This document shows positions 1-7,375 of a stretch of 37,048 bases of DNA, one piece after another. The stretch is from Oligoflexales bacterium (lineage in GTDB: Bacteria; Bdellovibrionota_B; Oligoflexia; Oligoflexales; RGVZ01). The translations under genes and the position numbers were made by a program. Each line of letters begins with the position of its first letter. Within the stretch, counting starts at the first letter, position 1. A model generated the notes under the pieces. That model worked only from the letters and a program-made list of their open reading frames with translations. It searched no databases and was not told where the DNA came from. Location: the NCBI GenBank assembly GCA_947468665.1, contig CANILH010000026.1, positions 1 to 37,048 of the forward strand, read 5' to 3'.

Positions 1-23
1 ACTTGGCTTACAGTAATAGCAAT

Positions 24-473
24 TCAAGCCGCCAACTCATCACCATTCAAAACGATCGGCTTCTTCGACTCCTCAACCACACCCTTCAACGACCTATAAA
101 GGTCTTGTAAATCAGACGCCTTGTCTTGCAGTTCATCCAAAATAAAAAGGCGAATATCCTTTTCGGTAGACCATGTCATCTGTGTCGAAGCATCCTCTTT
201 GCTCTCCCACTTCAAGACCGCCGGATGCTTAACCGAAAATCGCTCTGCGAATACGCGGGCTGTCATTTCGAAAAATGTTCTGACAAATTTAACTTCATTT
301 CCAGTCAGTCTAGCTGGTTTATGCGCAAGCAAATGGAGGGTAGCTTTCTGGTAATCGTTGTAATTGACATGAAGGGCCCATTGGCCGCGAACCTTGACCA
401 TCGGAGCATTTAAAAGTACCACAGGAAACCCTAAACCGTAATCGACGTATCTCTTTTGAATTTTTCGTTCCAC
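24..473 (-). CDS. HTH antitoxin-like protein, partner of a DUF4258 protein
   Basis: 149-residue protein. Around residues 53-90 the sequence resembles the helix-turn-helix of MqsA/HigA-like antitoxins: an LTGNEVKFVR segment is followed by a helical stretch ending in VLKWE, the place where XRE-type HTH domains usually end in RWE. The start is GTG at 473. It overlaps the TAG stop of the upstream gene by one base (TAGTG), and a strong AAGGAG lies six bases before it. The tight coupling to a DUF4258-type small protein on the same strand suggests a type II toxin-antitoxin-like pair, with this protein as DNA-binding antitoxin. No zinc-binding cysteine pairs of classical MqsA are present. The pairing and HTH-like pattern are seen in the sequence; the antitoxin role is inferred. 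Confidence 0.6.
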   Translation of the reverse strand: MERKIQKRYVDYGLGFPVVLLNAPMVKVRGQWALHVNYNDYQKATLHLLAHKPARLTGNEVKFVRTFFEMTARVFAERFSVKHPAVLKWESKEDASTQMTWSTEKDIRLFILDELQDKASDLQDLYRSLKGVVEESKKPIVLNGDELAA

Positions 474-790
474 TATGATCTCCTTTTCCCAAGCGGGATG
501 ACCGTCACAATCAACATTTCATTTTCATCAAACGTGACGGCAATCCTAAGATTACGACCGTCCAAAGTCTGGCCGCGCATAGCGTAGTTCCAAGCAGCAA
601 ACTCCACCTTAAACTCATCCTTAGCCGGTTCACGATCACCATGAATCAGCACAAACGTGATCCCCGCGACGGTGACCTGCCGCTCTTCTCGTCTCAAAGT
701 TGCATGAGGTAAAATAATAAACACACCAGATCGCGCTTGTTCCTGGATAAGACTCAAAACATCGGGCATTTTTGGTGGCAACTTGTCCAT
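473..790 (-). CDS. DUF4258 family protein, putative toxin of a TA pair
   Basis: 105-residue protein matching the usual DUF4258 layout: an H-x-x-x-R-R-E-E-R segment near residues 29-37 (HATLRREER), a central strand (FVLIHG), a W-Y pair in AAWNYAMRG, and a C-terminal block of DGRNLRIAVTFDE followed by LIVTVIP. DUF4258 proteins are small RelE/MqsR-like folds often found beside HTH antitoxins, as here. The gene comes first in the pair and its stop overlaps the antitoxin GTG. No strong Shine-Dalgarno precedes the ATG. An inverted repeat lies just upstream and could be the operator of the pair. RNase activity is inferred from fold and context only. Confidence 0.65.
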   Translation of the reverse strand: MDKLPPKMPDVLSLIQEQARSGVFIILPHATLRREERQVTVAGITFVLIHGDREPAKDEFKVEFAAWNYAMRGQTLDGRNLRIAVTFDENEMLIVTVIPLGKRRS

Positions 791-796
791 GAGCTA

Positions 797-813
797 TGGT
801 AACTCAGATACCA
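797..813. promoter_or_regulatory. Inverted repeat upstream of the TA-like pair
   Basis: TGGTA, seven bases, then TACCA, placed 7 bp before the ATG of the DUF4258 gene. Autoregulated TA operons often carry such an operator at this place. The arms are only 5 bp, so chance is possible. Confidence 0.3.
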
Positions 814-842
814 AGCCACAATCAAGTCGATTTAGGATCTAA

Positions 843-1214
843 AATTTTCATCTACTTTCTGACGGCAAAATCCAACTCATCGTAAAAGACGGAACGGATT
901 GGCGCCCGAACGGGGCTTTGTGGCGCGCATACTACCATCGATGGACTCGCGAGGTATATGACCACATGGAAACCATGCCCGCGGACGCGCCGGATTTACT
1001 TGTAGAAATTTCCCAGCGCAAATTTACGCCCGAAACCATCCAATTACTCCGCAAAGATATGGACGACATTTCCAGAAAGTACGCGTCGATTTCGCGGCTG
1101 GAGCGGCAGGTTTATTCCCCCGAGAAATTACGGTATTTCACCCTTTCGGTTCTCGGTGACCAGTGGACGGCTCCTTTGTTCGACGTGCCACCTTATGAAA
1201 CCCAGCGCAAATAG
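843..1214 (+). pseudogene. Relic of a TIGR02147/DUF4423-like protein (C-terminal part)
   Basis: An open frame runs from the TAA at 840-842 to the stop at 1214 without a plausible ATG or ribosome binding site at its head (the first usable start would be TTG at 918). The translation contains VKDGTDWRPNG, then a helical stretch, then FTPETIQLLRKDMDDISRKY and a C-terminal segment ending in TAPLFDVPPYE. The order (winged-helix tail, Y-H-R helix, a block equivalent to 'peelirefrrel') recalls the C-terminal half of TIGR02147/DUF4423 proteins, which are abundant in Oligoflexia and Fibrobacter. The N-terminal part is missing, so it is probably a truncated, dead gene. The family assignment is by pattern only and is uncertain. 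Confidence 0.4.
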
Positions 1215-1285
1215 GCGCATACATCCCAATCAAGCAAGTCAAATTGAGACTGGCTGAGTATTGTCCAGTTATTCCTGCCGCTTTC

Positions 1286-2248
1286 TTAATTTGTCGAAAA
1301 CGGCGCCTTTGCGGCCAGTGAGATCTCAGATCCACCCATCCAGGCGGCAAGGTCAGCATATTCAGCCTGGGATTCTTTGTGATAATTGCCACGGCGAGTT
1401 GCCATAATAAGAGTATTTTTTGGCGTGGCGTGTGACATGGTGAATTCCGTAGTCGTCACCTCATAGCCGTGTCCGCGAAGTATCAGCACCCGGGCAAGAT
1501 CAGTCATGTGAGCGGCGATTTCCCGGCGAAGGTGTGGATTATGATATGCGGGTTTAAGCGGGTTAGTGATGCCGAGGTCTGCCATGTCCTTCCATTTGCG
1601 GGCGAGTTCCGCCTGACAGCAGGGAGCCACGGCAATGAAGTCAGCTTTAAGGCGAATGCCCAGAGCGATGGCGTCGTCGGTCGCAGTGTCACAGGCATGG
1701 AGAGCGACCACGGCATGAGGGCGTGATTTTTTCGGGTCCGGATCTGCCTCAGGGTCATGCTCTGCCAGAAGTTTTTCCCAGTTGGCGTCAGCGATCGGAC
1801 TGGTGCTGAACTTCAGGATCTCAGAGACATTCATGTCGTCCGATATTTTGTTGTTTTTTGTGATCAGGGTCTCGTTATTGTCTATCCCGATCAAAAGTGC
1901 CTTGTGGCTCCAGATTTCCTGATAGGCCCAGGCCAGGATAAACGTCAAAAAAGAACTGCCGCAGCCAGCGTCAAGAATCCTTATTTTGCCGTGGCGATTA
2001 TTGAGGTCTTCCAGGTGCGGTTTGAACTGGGCAAGAAGATGGTTGACCTGAATGAATTTTCTCGTGCTATCAGCTGACATGGAGGCGTCTTTATTGAGTA
2101 ACCCCAAAGCCCTCAGAAGTAATGGTGCGTTTGACGGCAGAACATGGTACTTGTGGCCGGATTTCAGTTTGTTGATGCGTTCGGTCGTCCAGTAAGATTT
2201 AGCTTTTCCGGTGAAATTAGCTGCGAGTTCTGCGGTAGTAAGTGTCAT
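1286..2248 (-). CDS. SAM-dependent methyltransferase, Methyltransf_32 (GSTCD-like) family
   Basis: 320 residues. The SAM-binding motif I is LDAGCGSSFLTF near residues 92-103, followed by GIDNNE (acidic motif II) near 120-125. The later blocks VALHACDTATDDAI and APCCQAEL are the hallmark of the Methyltransf_32 group, in which the paired cysteines after a proline replace the NPPY-type motif. Substrate is unknown; members are generally guessed to act on RNA. The start ATG at 2248 follows an AAGAGA-like ribosome binding site. It is transcribed away from the Rsm22 gene with only 32 bp between the two starts, so the two probably share a promoter region. Family confident, substrate unknown. Confidence 0.8.
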   Translation of the reverse strand: MTLTTAELAANFTGKAKSYWTTERINKLKSGHKYHVLPSNAPLLLRALGLLNKDASMSADSTRKFIQVNHLLAQFKPHLEDLNNRHGKIRILDAGCGSSFLTFILAWAYQEIWSHKALLIGIDNNETLITKNNKISDDMNVSEILKFSTSPIADANWEKLLAEHDPEADPDPKKSRPHAVVALHACDTATDDAIALGIRLKADFIAVAPCCQAELARKWKDMADLGITNPLKPAYHNPHLRREIAAHMTDLARVLILRGHGYEVTTTEFTMSHATPKNTLIMATRRGNYHKESQAEYADLAAWMGGSEISLAAKAPFSTN

Positions 2249-2280
2249 AATTTGTCTCTTGTTAAGGTGGGTCTAAAGAA

Positions 2281-3333
2281 ATGATCCTGCAAAAATATAT
2301 TCCGGCTGATCTTCCTGAGGTGATCCGTACCGCGAGAGCCTCTGCTCTGAAAGATCTTGGCGTATCAGCTGAAGACTGGAAAGCCTTGGCTGAGGCCGTG
2401 ATGGCGTTGTCGGACTTCTATGTTAAGCACCCGGAAAAGTCCAGCCCGTGGGATGAGACCTGGGCTCAAATCGCCTATGTGGCCTATTATATGCCGCTTA
2501 ACTGGTGGCGCCTCTGTGGGGTGGTGGGCCGAGGGCAAGAGCTTAATTATTTTGATGGATTTGAGCATTACGTAGACTTTGGCAGCGGCCTTGGAAGCCT
2601 CGGGTTTGCTTTTGATCAGGCGGGTATCGGTTTTAAATCCGGACTGGCAGTAGAACGGTCCAGAGAGGCAGTCTACCTTCATAGACAGCTTGCCCAAGCC
2701 TCCATGACCCCCATCGACTGGCAATCAAACGTGAAGTCAGGCCAAATTAAGGCAAAGACTCTGGGCGTGTTCTCCTATTCGTTCACTGAACTCAAAGCCC
2801 TGCCCGAATGGGTACAGGCCTGTGACGGGCTCTTAATTGTCGAGCCATCGACTAAGGATGACGCCAGAAGACTTCAGGCCGTTCGCGGCGACTTGCTCGC
2901 CAGCGGATGGCATGTCTGGGGCCCTTGCACTCACGCAGCCCCCTGCCCGCTCTTGACTCACGGCGAACGCGACTGGTGCCACGACCGGTTTCAGTGGTCA
3001 CAGCCCGACTGGCTGAAAAAAATCGAGGCCCGGATGCCGATTAAAAACGGCACCCTTCCCTGCTCCTGGCTTATGGTGCGCAGGGATCCGCCGCCACCAA
3101 GAGATTCCACGGTGGCCCGTATGACCGGAGACCTGCAAGAATTCAAAGGCTTCGCCAAGCAGCTAATCTGCCGCGGTGCTGACCGCGAGTTTGTAGCGTG
3201 GCAGAAAAAGGACTTCAAAAAAGGTTATCCTGAAATTGGCCGGGGAGATCTTGTCCGGGTCAAAAAAGACCTGCCCATGAAAGCTCAGGAACTACGCCCG
3301 TCCCTGGCAGCTGATGTCGCGAGACTCAACTGA
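2281..3333 (+). CDS. Rsm22-family (METTL17-like) ribosome-associated methyltransferase-like protein
   Basis: 350 residues. Motif I is VDFGSGLGS (about 98-106). The family signature PCTHAAPCPL...DWCH covers residues 215-234 and places cysteines at 216, 222 and 233; a further one at 262 (LPCSW) could complete a four-cysteine set. In the mitochondrial homologue METTL17/Rsm22 such cysteines hold an Fe-S cluster and the protein assists small-subunit assembly. Whether this bacterial member methylates rRNA is not known. It is divergent from another methyltransferase and convergent with the AAA ATPase gene 12 bp downstream. Family assignment is firm from the cysteine signature; function is inferred. 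Confidence 0.82.
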   Translation: MILQKYIPADLPEVIRTARASALKDLGVSAEDWKALAEAVMALSDFYVKHPEKSSPWDETWAQIAYVAYYMPLNWWRLCGVVGRGQELNYFDGFEHYVDFGSGLGSLGFAFDQAGIGFKSGLAVERSREAVYLHRQLAQASMTPIDWQSNVKSGQIKAKTLGVFSYSFTELKALPEWVQACDGLLIVEPSTKDDARRLQAVRGDLLASGWHVWGPCTHAAPCPLLTHGERDWCHDRFQWSQPDWLKKIEARMPIKNGTLPCSWLMVRRDPPPPRDSTVARMTGDLQEFKGFAKQLICRGADREFVAWQKKDFKKGYPEIGRGDLVRVKKDLPMKAQELRPSLAADVARLN

Positions 3334-3345
3334 TTATTTAAAATA

Positions 3346-4734
3346 TCACTGAAAACGGGATCTAATTTGTAGAATAATCCGCGGAAGGGATTCGACCGAA
3401 TATATAGGAACGTTGGCAAGGATAAAGGATACCTTCTTGGTTTTTCCGTTAATCGATACTGAATGTGTTACCGGATTTAAGGACGGCATTTGCGAGCTTA
3501 ACTTCACTGCGAACCTGCAGGGGTGCGTCGCCATAAATTGATGCAGTGAACGGAGGGAGCCGGATGTTCCTGCCTTGACCTCAATAGGAACAATGTCGGT
3601 CTCGTACTGGACCACAAAATCGACCTCCGCGCCGTCCGTCTTATCTTTCCGTTGCCAATAAAATAATTCCGGTTCCTCGGACGGCTCGTGCAAAGATGGC
3701 AAATGTTGCGCGACAAATTGTTCGGCAATGGGGCCGCTGTCCAGAACATCGCGATTTATGTCGTCCAAGTGCATCGGAAGTTTAAGTAGCCGATTCAGCA
3801 GTCCGATGTCTAGCCAATACATTTTATAAAATTCAAAGTCGGCAAGGGCCGCGATGGGGATTTTTGAGGCTGTGGTATTGTAGGTACACCGAATGACTCG
3901 AGCGTATTCAAGCATTTTTACCGATTGCCGAACGTTGATGGCACGGTCTTCGCGCGAAAGATTCGCGTAGCTGATTTTCTCGCCAATTTGTGACGGGATT
4001 TTCTTGTATACAGTACGCAGTGTGTGCAATTTTGACTTTCTTGCGTACTTCATAAAGTCGTCCTGGTAGGTATTAATAATTTGATTTTGAATATTTCGAA
4101 TTCTGACCTCTGAACGCGGATTATTGATATAAGCGGCAACTGCCTCAGGCATGCCACCTACGAATCTGTAGGTATCGTAGAGCTCAAGGCACTTTGCGTG
4201 GAGTTCTGGCGTTAACGTCTCATCGAAATCAAGATCACGAATTTTGTCAGCGACAAAATCCTGGCCACTGGCCCTCAAGAAGTCGCCAAAAGAAACCGGC
4301 TGCATATGAAGGTACTCAATACGCCCTACAGGCATCGAAAACTCGTGCTCGGCGAGGACAAACTCAAGCAGGGATCCAGCGGCAATGACGCCGATCGCCG
4401 GAAGTTCCTCGTAAAAATAGCGTAATGCGGCTAACGCGTGCGGTGCTGCTTGAATTTCATCCAAGAACAGCAACGAATTCTCGGATATGACGATCTCCCT
4501 TTGCAGGTGACTTTCAAGGCGCGCTATGATTTTGTGAACTTGGAGAGTGGCAAAGGCTTCATCAAGAAGTGGCGCCTTCTCCAAATTGATCTCGTAGAAA
4601 TTAAGTTTCCTTTCTCGCGCGAACTGCCGCACTAAAGTCGACTTACCGACCTGCCGGGCCCCTCTCAAAACGAGTGGTTTTCTGATTTTATCTAAAAACC
4701 AATTATTTAAATGAGTTATGTACTTTTTTTGCAT
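3346..4734 (-). CDS. AAA ATPase with C-terminal DUF4143 domain
   Basis: 462 residues from the ATG at 4734. Walker A is GARQVGKST (about residues 25-33), and Walker B is SLLFLDEIQ about 55 residues later, followed by the AAGSLLEF block. The C-terminal half has the DUF4143 pattern, including the restriction-endonuclease-like strand DGAEVDFVV and a later IEVKAGTSGS. This pair (AAA_14 plus DUF4143) is very widespread and patchily distributed; its cellular role is not established. An upstream in-frame TTG at 4770 exists, but a near-consensus promoter ends only 20 bp before the ATG, which makes the ATG the better start. The gene appears more A+T-rich than its neighbours and sits alone between housekeeping genes, which suggests transfer. 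Confidence 0.85.
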   Translation of the reverse strand: MQKKYITHLNNWFLDKIRKPLVLRGARQVGKSTLVRQFARERKLNFYEINLEKAPLLDEAFATLQVHKIIARLESHLQREIVISENSLLFLDEIQAAPHALAALRYFYEELPAIGVIAAGSLLEFVLAEHEFSMPVGRIEYLHMQPVSFGDFLRASGQDFVADKIRDLDFDETLTPELHAKCLELYDTYRFVGGMPEAVAAYINNPRSEVRIRNIQNQIINTYQDDFMKYARKSKLHTLRTVYKKIPSQIGEKISYANLSREDRAINVRQSVKMLEYARVIRCTYNTTASKIPIAALADFEFYKMYWLDIGLLNRLLKLPMHLDDINRDVLDSGPIAEQFVAQHLPSLHEPSEEPELFYWQRKDKTDGAEVDFVVQYETDIVPIEVKAGTSGSLRSLHQFMATHPCRFAVKLSSQMPSLNPVTHSVSINGKTKKVSFILANVPIYSVESLPRIILQIRSRFQ

Positions 4735-4760
4735 TAAAATGACCCCATATTTATCACTAA

Positions 4761-4789
4761 AATATACCAAAATAGCGGTATTTTTGCAA
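4761..4789 (-). promoter_or_regulatory. Sigma70-type promoter of the AAA/DUF4143 gene, with dyad
   Basis: On the minus strand, TTGCAA (4784-4789), a 17-bp spacer, then TATATT (4761-4766). The predicted start site is about 20 bp before the ATG at 4734. The spacer carries ATACC-N8-GGTAT (4764-4781), which could be an operator. Confidence 0.5.
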
Positions 4790-4867
4790 GTTTAGTTGCT
4801 GGCGTGGTCGTTCTAAGCTCCTGGATAGCATGAGTTGGGATTGTTTGTTTTTGGACTATCTGGTGCG

Positions 4868-5701
4868 TTAGTCGACCGTCAATGGGGCGTGCCGGATCGC
4901 GGCCTCAAGAGTCTTTTGAATCACGGGAAAGCTTTCTTTTACCGAGGTCAAAACGTCCTTATGGTCCACGTTCATGCCACCTGCCTGATTGGTCACAAAA
5001 CTGCACGCAAATACTTTTAGCCCCAGCATGCGGGCAGTGATGACTTCCTGTACGGTACTCATGCCGGCGAGATCAGCACCCATGATTTTAAGCATGCGGG
5101 CCTCAGCCGGTGTCTCATAGGTCGGGCCAGCCATGCTCGCGTAAACGGCTGATTTAATGTTGGCGTCTTTCATGACCTGGTCACGCCAGTCGCTGTTGTA
5201 GGCGTTGACCATGTCGACAAACTGAACGGAGCTCGCAGTCTTGTCGACTGCCGCGGCATTCTGACCGGTTAAATTGAGGTGGTCATGAATGGCAAGAATT
5301 GAGCCGTTTTTGGCGTGTTCTGAGATACCACCGGCGGCATTGGTGAGAATAATGTTCCGGATTCCCAACTCATGGGCAATCATAACCGGAAGGCTTACCT
5401 CAAAGGGACTATAGCCCTCATATAAATGCACACGGCCTGTGGCCACGATGACGTCTTGTTCCAGGTTGCCGATTTTAACGCGGGCAAAGACAAGCTTCGA
5501 GCCGTGACCAGCGACTTGGGGCGCGGGGTAGGCGGGAATCGTTGCCATTTCCAGCTCACCAAGTACCGTCCATGAATTTACCGCGTCGCGGAATCCAGAA
5601 CCGAGCACAAGAAAAGCCTTAGGCTTCGCGCCGACCTGATTAATTTTTGTTTTGATAAAGGTCGCGGCTTGCCGCGCTTTGTAAGTCCAATTGTTCGTCA
5701 T
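4868..5701 (-). CDS. punA: Purine-nucleoside phosphorylase, class I (trimeric)
   Basis: 277 residues, the usual length. It cleaves purine (deoxy)nucleosides with phosphate to base and (deoxy)ribose-1-phosphate in purine salvage. Visible motifs: GSG phosphate loop at 34-36, HGS at 66-68, GRVHLYEG at 89-96, NAAGG at 121-125, AGPTYETPAE at 191-200 (E200 matches human E201), GMST at 213-216, and TN at 237-238 (N238 matches human N243). Both purine-contacting residues are present, which suggests 6-oxopurine specificity. The ATG follows GGAGG by five bases. This ribosome binding site and start lie inside an 18-bp sequence repeated at 7411-7428, so the gene probably once directly followed the DUF455/ATP-grasp gene. 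Confidence 0.9.
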   Translation of the reverse strand: MTNNWTYKARQAATFIKTKINQVGAKPKAFLVLGSGFRDAVNSWTVLGELEMATIPAYPAPQVAGHGSKLVFARVKIGNLEQDVIVATGRVHLYEGYSPFEVSLPVMIAHELGIRNIILTNAAGGISEHAKNGSILAIHDHLNLTGQNAAAVDKTASSVQFVDMVNAYNSDWRDQVMKDANIKSAVYASMAGPTYETPAEARMLKIMGADLAGMSTVQEVITARMLGLKVFACSFVTNQAGGMNVDHKDVLTSVKESFPVIQKTLEAAIRHAPLTVD

Positions 5702-5712
5702 GTAAGCCTCCA
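5695..5712. repeat. 18-bp direct repeat, copy 1 (start of the phosphorylase gene)
   Basis: TCGTCATGTAAGCCTCCA. On the minus strand it holds the GGAGG, the ATG and the first codons of the phosphorylase gene. An identical copy is at 7411-7428. The bases beyond both ends differ between copies. Confidence 0.85.
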
Positions 5713-5771
5713 GATAGGTTTAGCTACGGCGGTAAAAGTCATGTTTCTTGAATACCATCTTCCTCTTCAAA

Positions 5772-5800
5772 TTGACAAAATATCCAATATTGACTAAAAT
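5772..5800 (+). promoter_or_regulatory. Promoter of the abiE operon
   Basis: TTGACA (5772-5777), a 17-bp spacer, then TAAAAT (5795-5800), about 60 bp before the abiEi ATG. The spacer contains the palindrome CAATATTG (5786-5793). AbiEi antitoxins are known to repress their own promoters, so this is where an operator would be expected. Confidence 0.55.
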
Positions 5801-5861
5801 TACCTTTAGATTTTAATAAAGTGAAGGTTTTTTTATTCATACAAAATCCTTAAAAAACGCC

Positions 5862-6452
5862 ATGGTAGCTTTAAGGCGCATCTCCAAGCGCGCTAATGGG
5901 TTGATTCGAACGTCAGAAGCCGTTGAGGCCGGGGTTCAATCAAGAACTCTTGGGGACCTCGTCGACGGCGGCGTTTTGCAAAAACTAAGTCGCGGCCTCT
6001 ACCGCCTATCAGAACTTCCGCCTGTGACTGATCCGGATTTAGTGATGATTGCGTTGCGTATTCCGAATGGCGTCATCACTTTGGTGTCTGCATTAGTGTT
6101 TCACGAACTGACACTTGAGGTGCCAAGGCAAATACAATTGGCGATCAAAGCCGGATCTGAAAAGCCACGCCTTGATTATCCGCCGATAAAGTTGTTTTGG
6201 TTTTCGGACAAAGCATACAGCGAAGGTATTGAGATCCACAAAATCGATGGCGTATCAGTGCGAGTTTACTCAGTAGAAAAGTCCATCGCAGACTGTTTTA
6301 AATTTCGCAACAAGATTGGCGTCAATATTGCCGCCCAAGCTATTAAGGCTTGGGCTCCGAAAAATCGCCGCAATTGGGACAGGCTCTTGTACTATGCCAA
6401 GATCTGCCGTGTTGAACAAATCGTTAAGCAATATCTTGAGGCACTAGCTTGA
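5862..6452 (+). CDS. abiEi: AbiEi-family type IV TA antitoxin / transcriptional regulator
   Basis: 196 residues. The N-terminal winged helix (roughly 10-60) ends in the family pattern KLSRGLYRL. The C-terminal domain holds VYSVEKSIADCFKFRNKIG, a well-conserved AbiEi block (about 131-150). In AbiE systems this protein represses the operon and counteracts the nucleotidyltransferase toxin without binding it (type IV). Its stop overlaps the toxin's TTG start (TTGA), so the two are translationally coupled. The ATG at 5862 lacks a good Shine-Dalgarno. The pair lies within an apparent insertion bounded by 18-bp repeats. Confidence 0.85.
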   Translation: MVALRRISKRANGLIRTSEAVEAGVQSRTLGDLVDGGVLQKLSRGLYRLSELPPVTDPDLVMIALRIPNGVITLVSALVFHELTLEVPRQIQLAIKAGSEKPRLDYPPIKLFWFSDKAYSEGIEIHKIDGVSVRVYSVEKSIADCFKFRNKIGVNIAAQAIKAWAPKNRRNWDRLLYYAKICRVEQIVKQYLEALA

Positions 6453-7375
6453 AATATCCGATCAAAAATCATTCCGCGTCGGTACGAGCGAAACTGGAAA
6501 ATGCCGCGAAAGCGAGTGGGCGAGGATTCTCAGAGTTCTTGCTTTTCTATTCCATTGAACGTTTTCTTTATCGACTTAGTTTAATTCCTGAAGGCGCGTC
6601 TTTTGTGCTGAAAGGCGGAGTCATGTTTAGGATCTGGGATGCAGAGACCCCTAGACCAACTCGTGATCTTGATCTGTTGAGCTATGACACCAATGATTCA
6701 AAGGAACTGTCACGAATCATGTCGCTAGCATGCGCTGTTTCGTTTGATGAAGACGGCATAGTTTTTGACCCAAAAAGCATTAAAGCCACAAAAATCAAGG
6801 AAGATGCTGATTACGAAGGTGTTCGCATTAAGTTAGAAGGAAAACTGGGGACTGCCAAGACGCCGATTCAAATCGATATTGGTTTTGGTGACGTTGTTGT
6901 ACCGCATCCGATAACGATCGATTACCCAACGGTAATTGATTTGCCCGCGCCGCGGTTAAAGACCTACACCAAAGAGAGCGTCATCGCAGAGAAGCTTCAG
7001 GCGATGGTTTTTCTCGGAAGTATGAATAGTCGGATGAAGGATTTTTACGATATTTGGTTCCTGGCCAGTAAGTTTGATTTTGATGGTAAGTCTCTCGGTG
7101 ATGCGGTTAGTAAGACATTCAAGCTTAGAAAAACGAACCTTGAAGTCGACCCGATTGCTTTATGTTCGGAGTTTGCTTCTGATTCGCAAAAGCAAGTTCA
7201 ATGGAACGCGTTCTATGTGAAGCTTATGGTCGATAGAGGAGATGAAAATCGACCCGATTTTACTGAAATTATTCAAAAATTGCGGATCTTTATTAGACCA
7301 CTTCTGGTCTCACTTTCTGAGCGACAAGTATTTAACCAACAGTGGCTTCATAAATCATTTAACTGGGCCGAATAG
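6449..7375 (+). CDS. abiEii: AbiEii-family nucleotidyltransferase toxin
   Basis: 308 residues, normal for the family. Nucleotidyltransferase motifs: KGGVMFR (55-61, the GS/GG motif), then TRDLDLL (71-77) with the metal-binding D73 and D75, and a third acidic strand QIDIGFGD near 144-151. The late blocks SVIAEKLQAM and SRMKDFYDIWFL are typical of AbiEii. Family members block growth and abort phage infection by modifying tRNA or other RNA 3' ends. The start is TTG, overlapping the abiEi stop. The 3' end overlaps the end of the convergent DUF455/ATP-grasp gene by 21 bp, an overlap that exists only because that gene runs into the inserted cassette. All catalytic motifs look intact. Confidence 0.88.
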   Translation: MKYPIKNHSASVRAKLENAAKASGRGFSEFLLFYSIERFLYRLSLIPEGASFVLKGGVMFRIWDAETPRPTRDLDLLSYDTNDSKELSRIMSLACAVSFDEDGIVFDPKSIKATKIKEDADYEGVRIKLEGKLGTAKTPIQIDIGFGDVVVPHPITIDYPTVIDLPAPRLKTYTKESVIAEKLQAMVFLGSMNSRMKDFYDIWFLASKFDFDGKSLGDAVSKTFKLRKTNLEVDPIALCSEFASDSQKQVQWNAFYVKLMVDRGDENRPDFTEIIQKLRIFIRPLLVSLSERQVFNQQWLHKSFNWAE

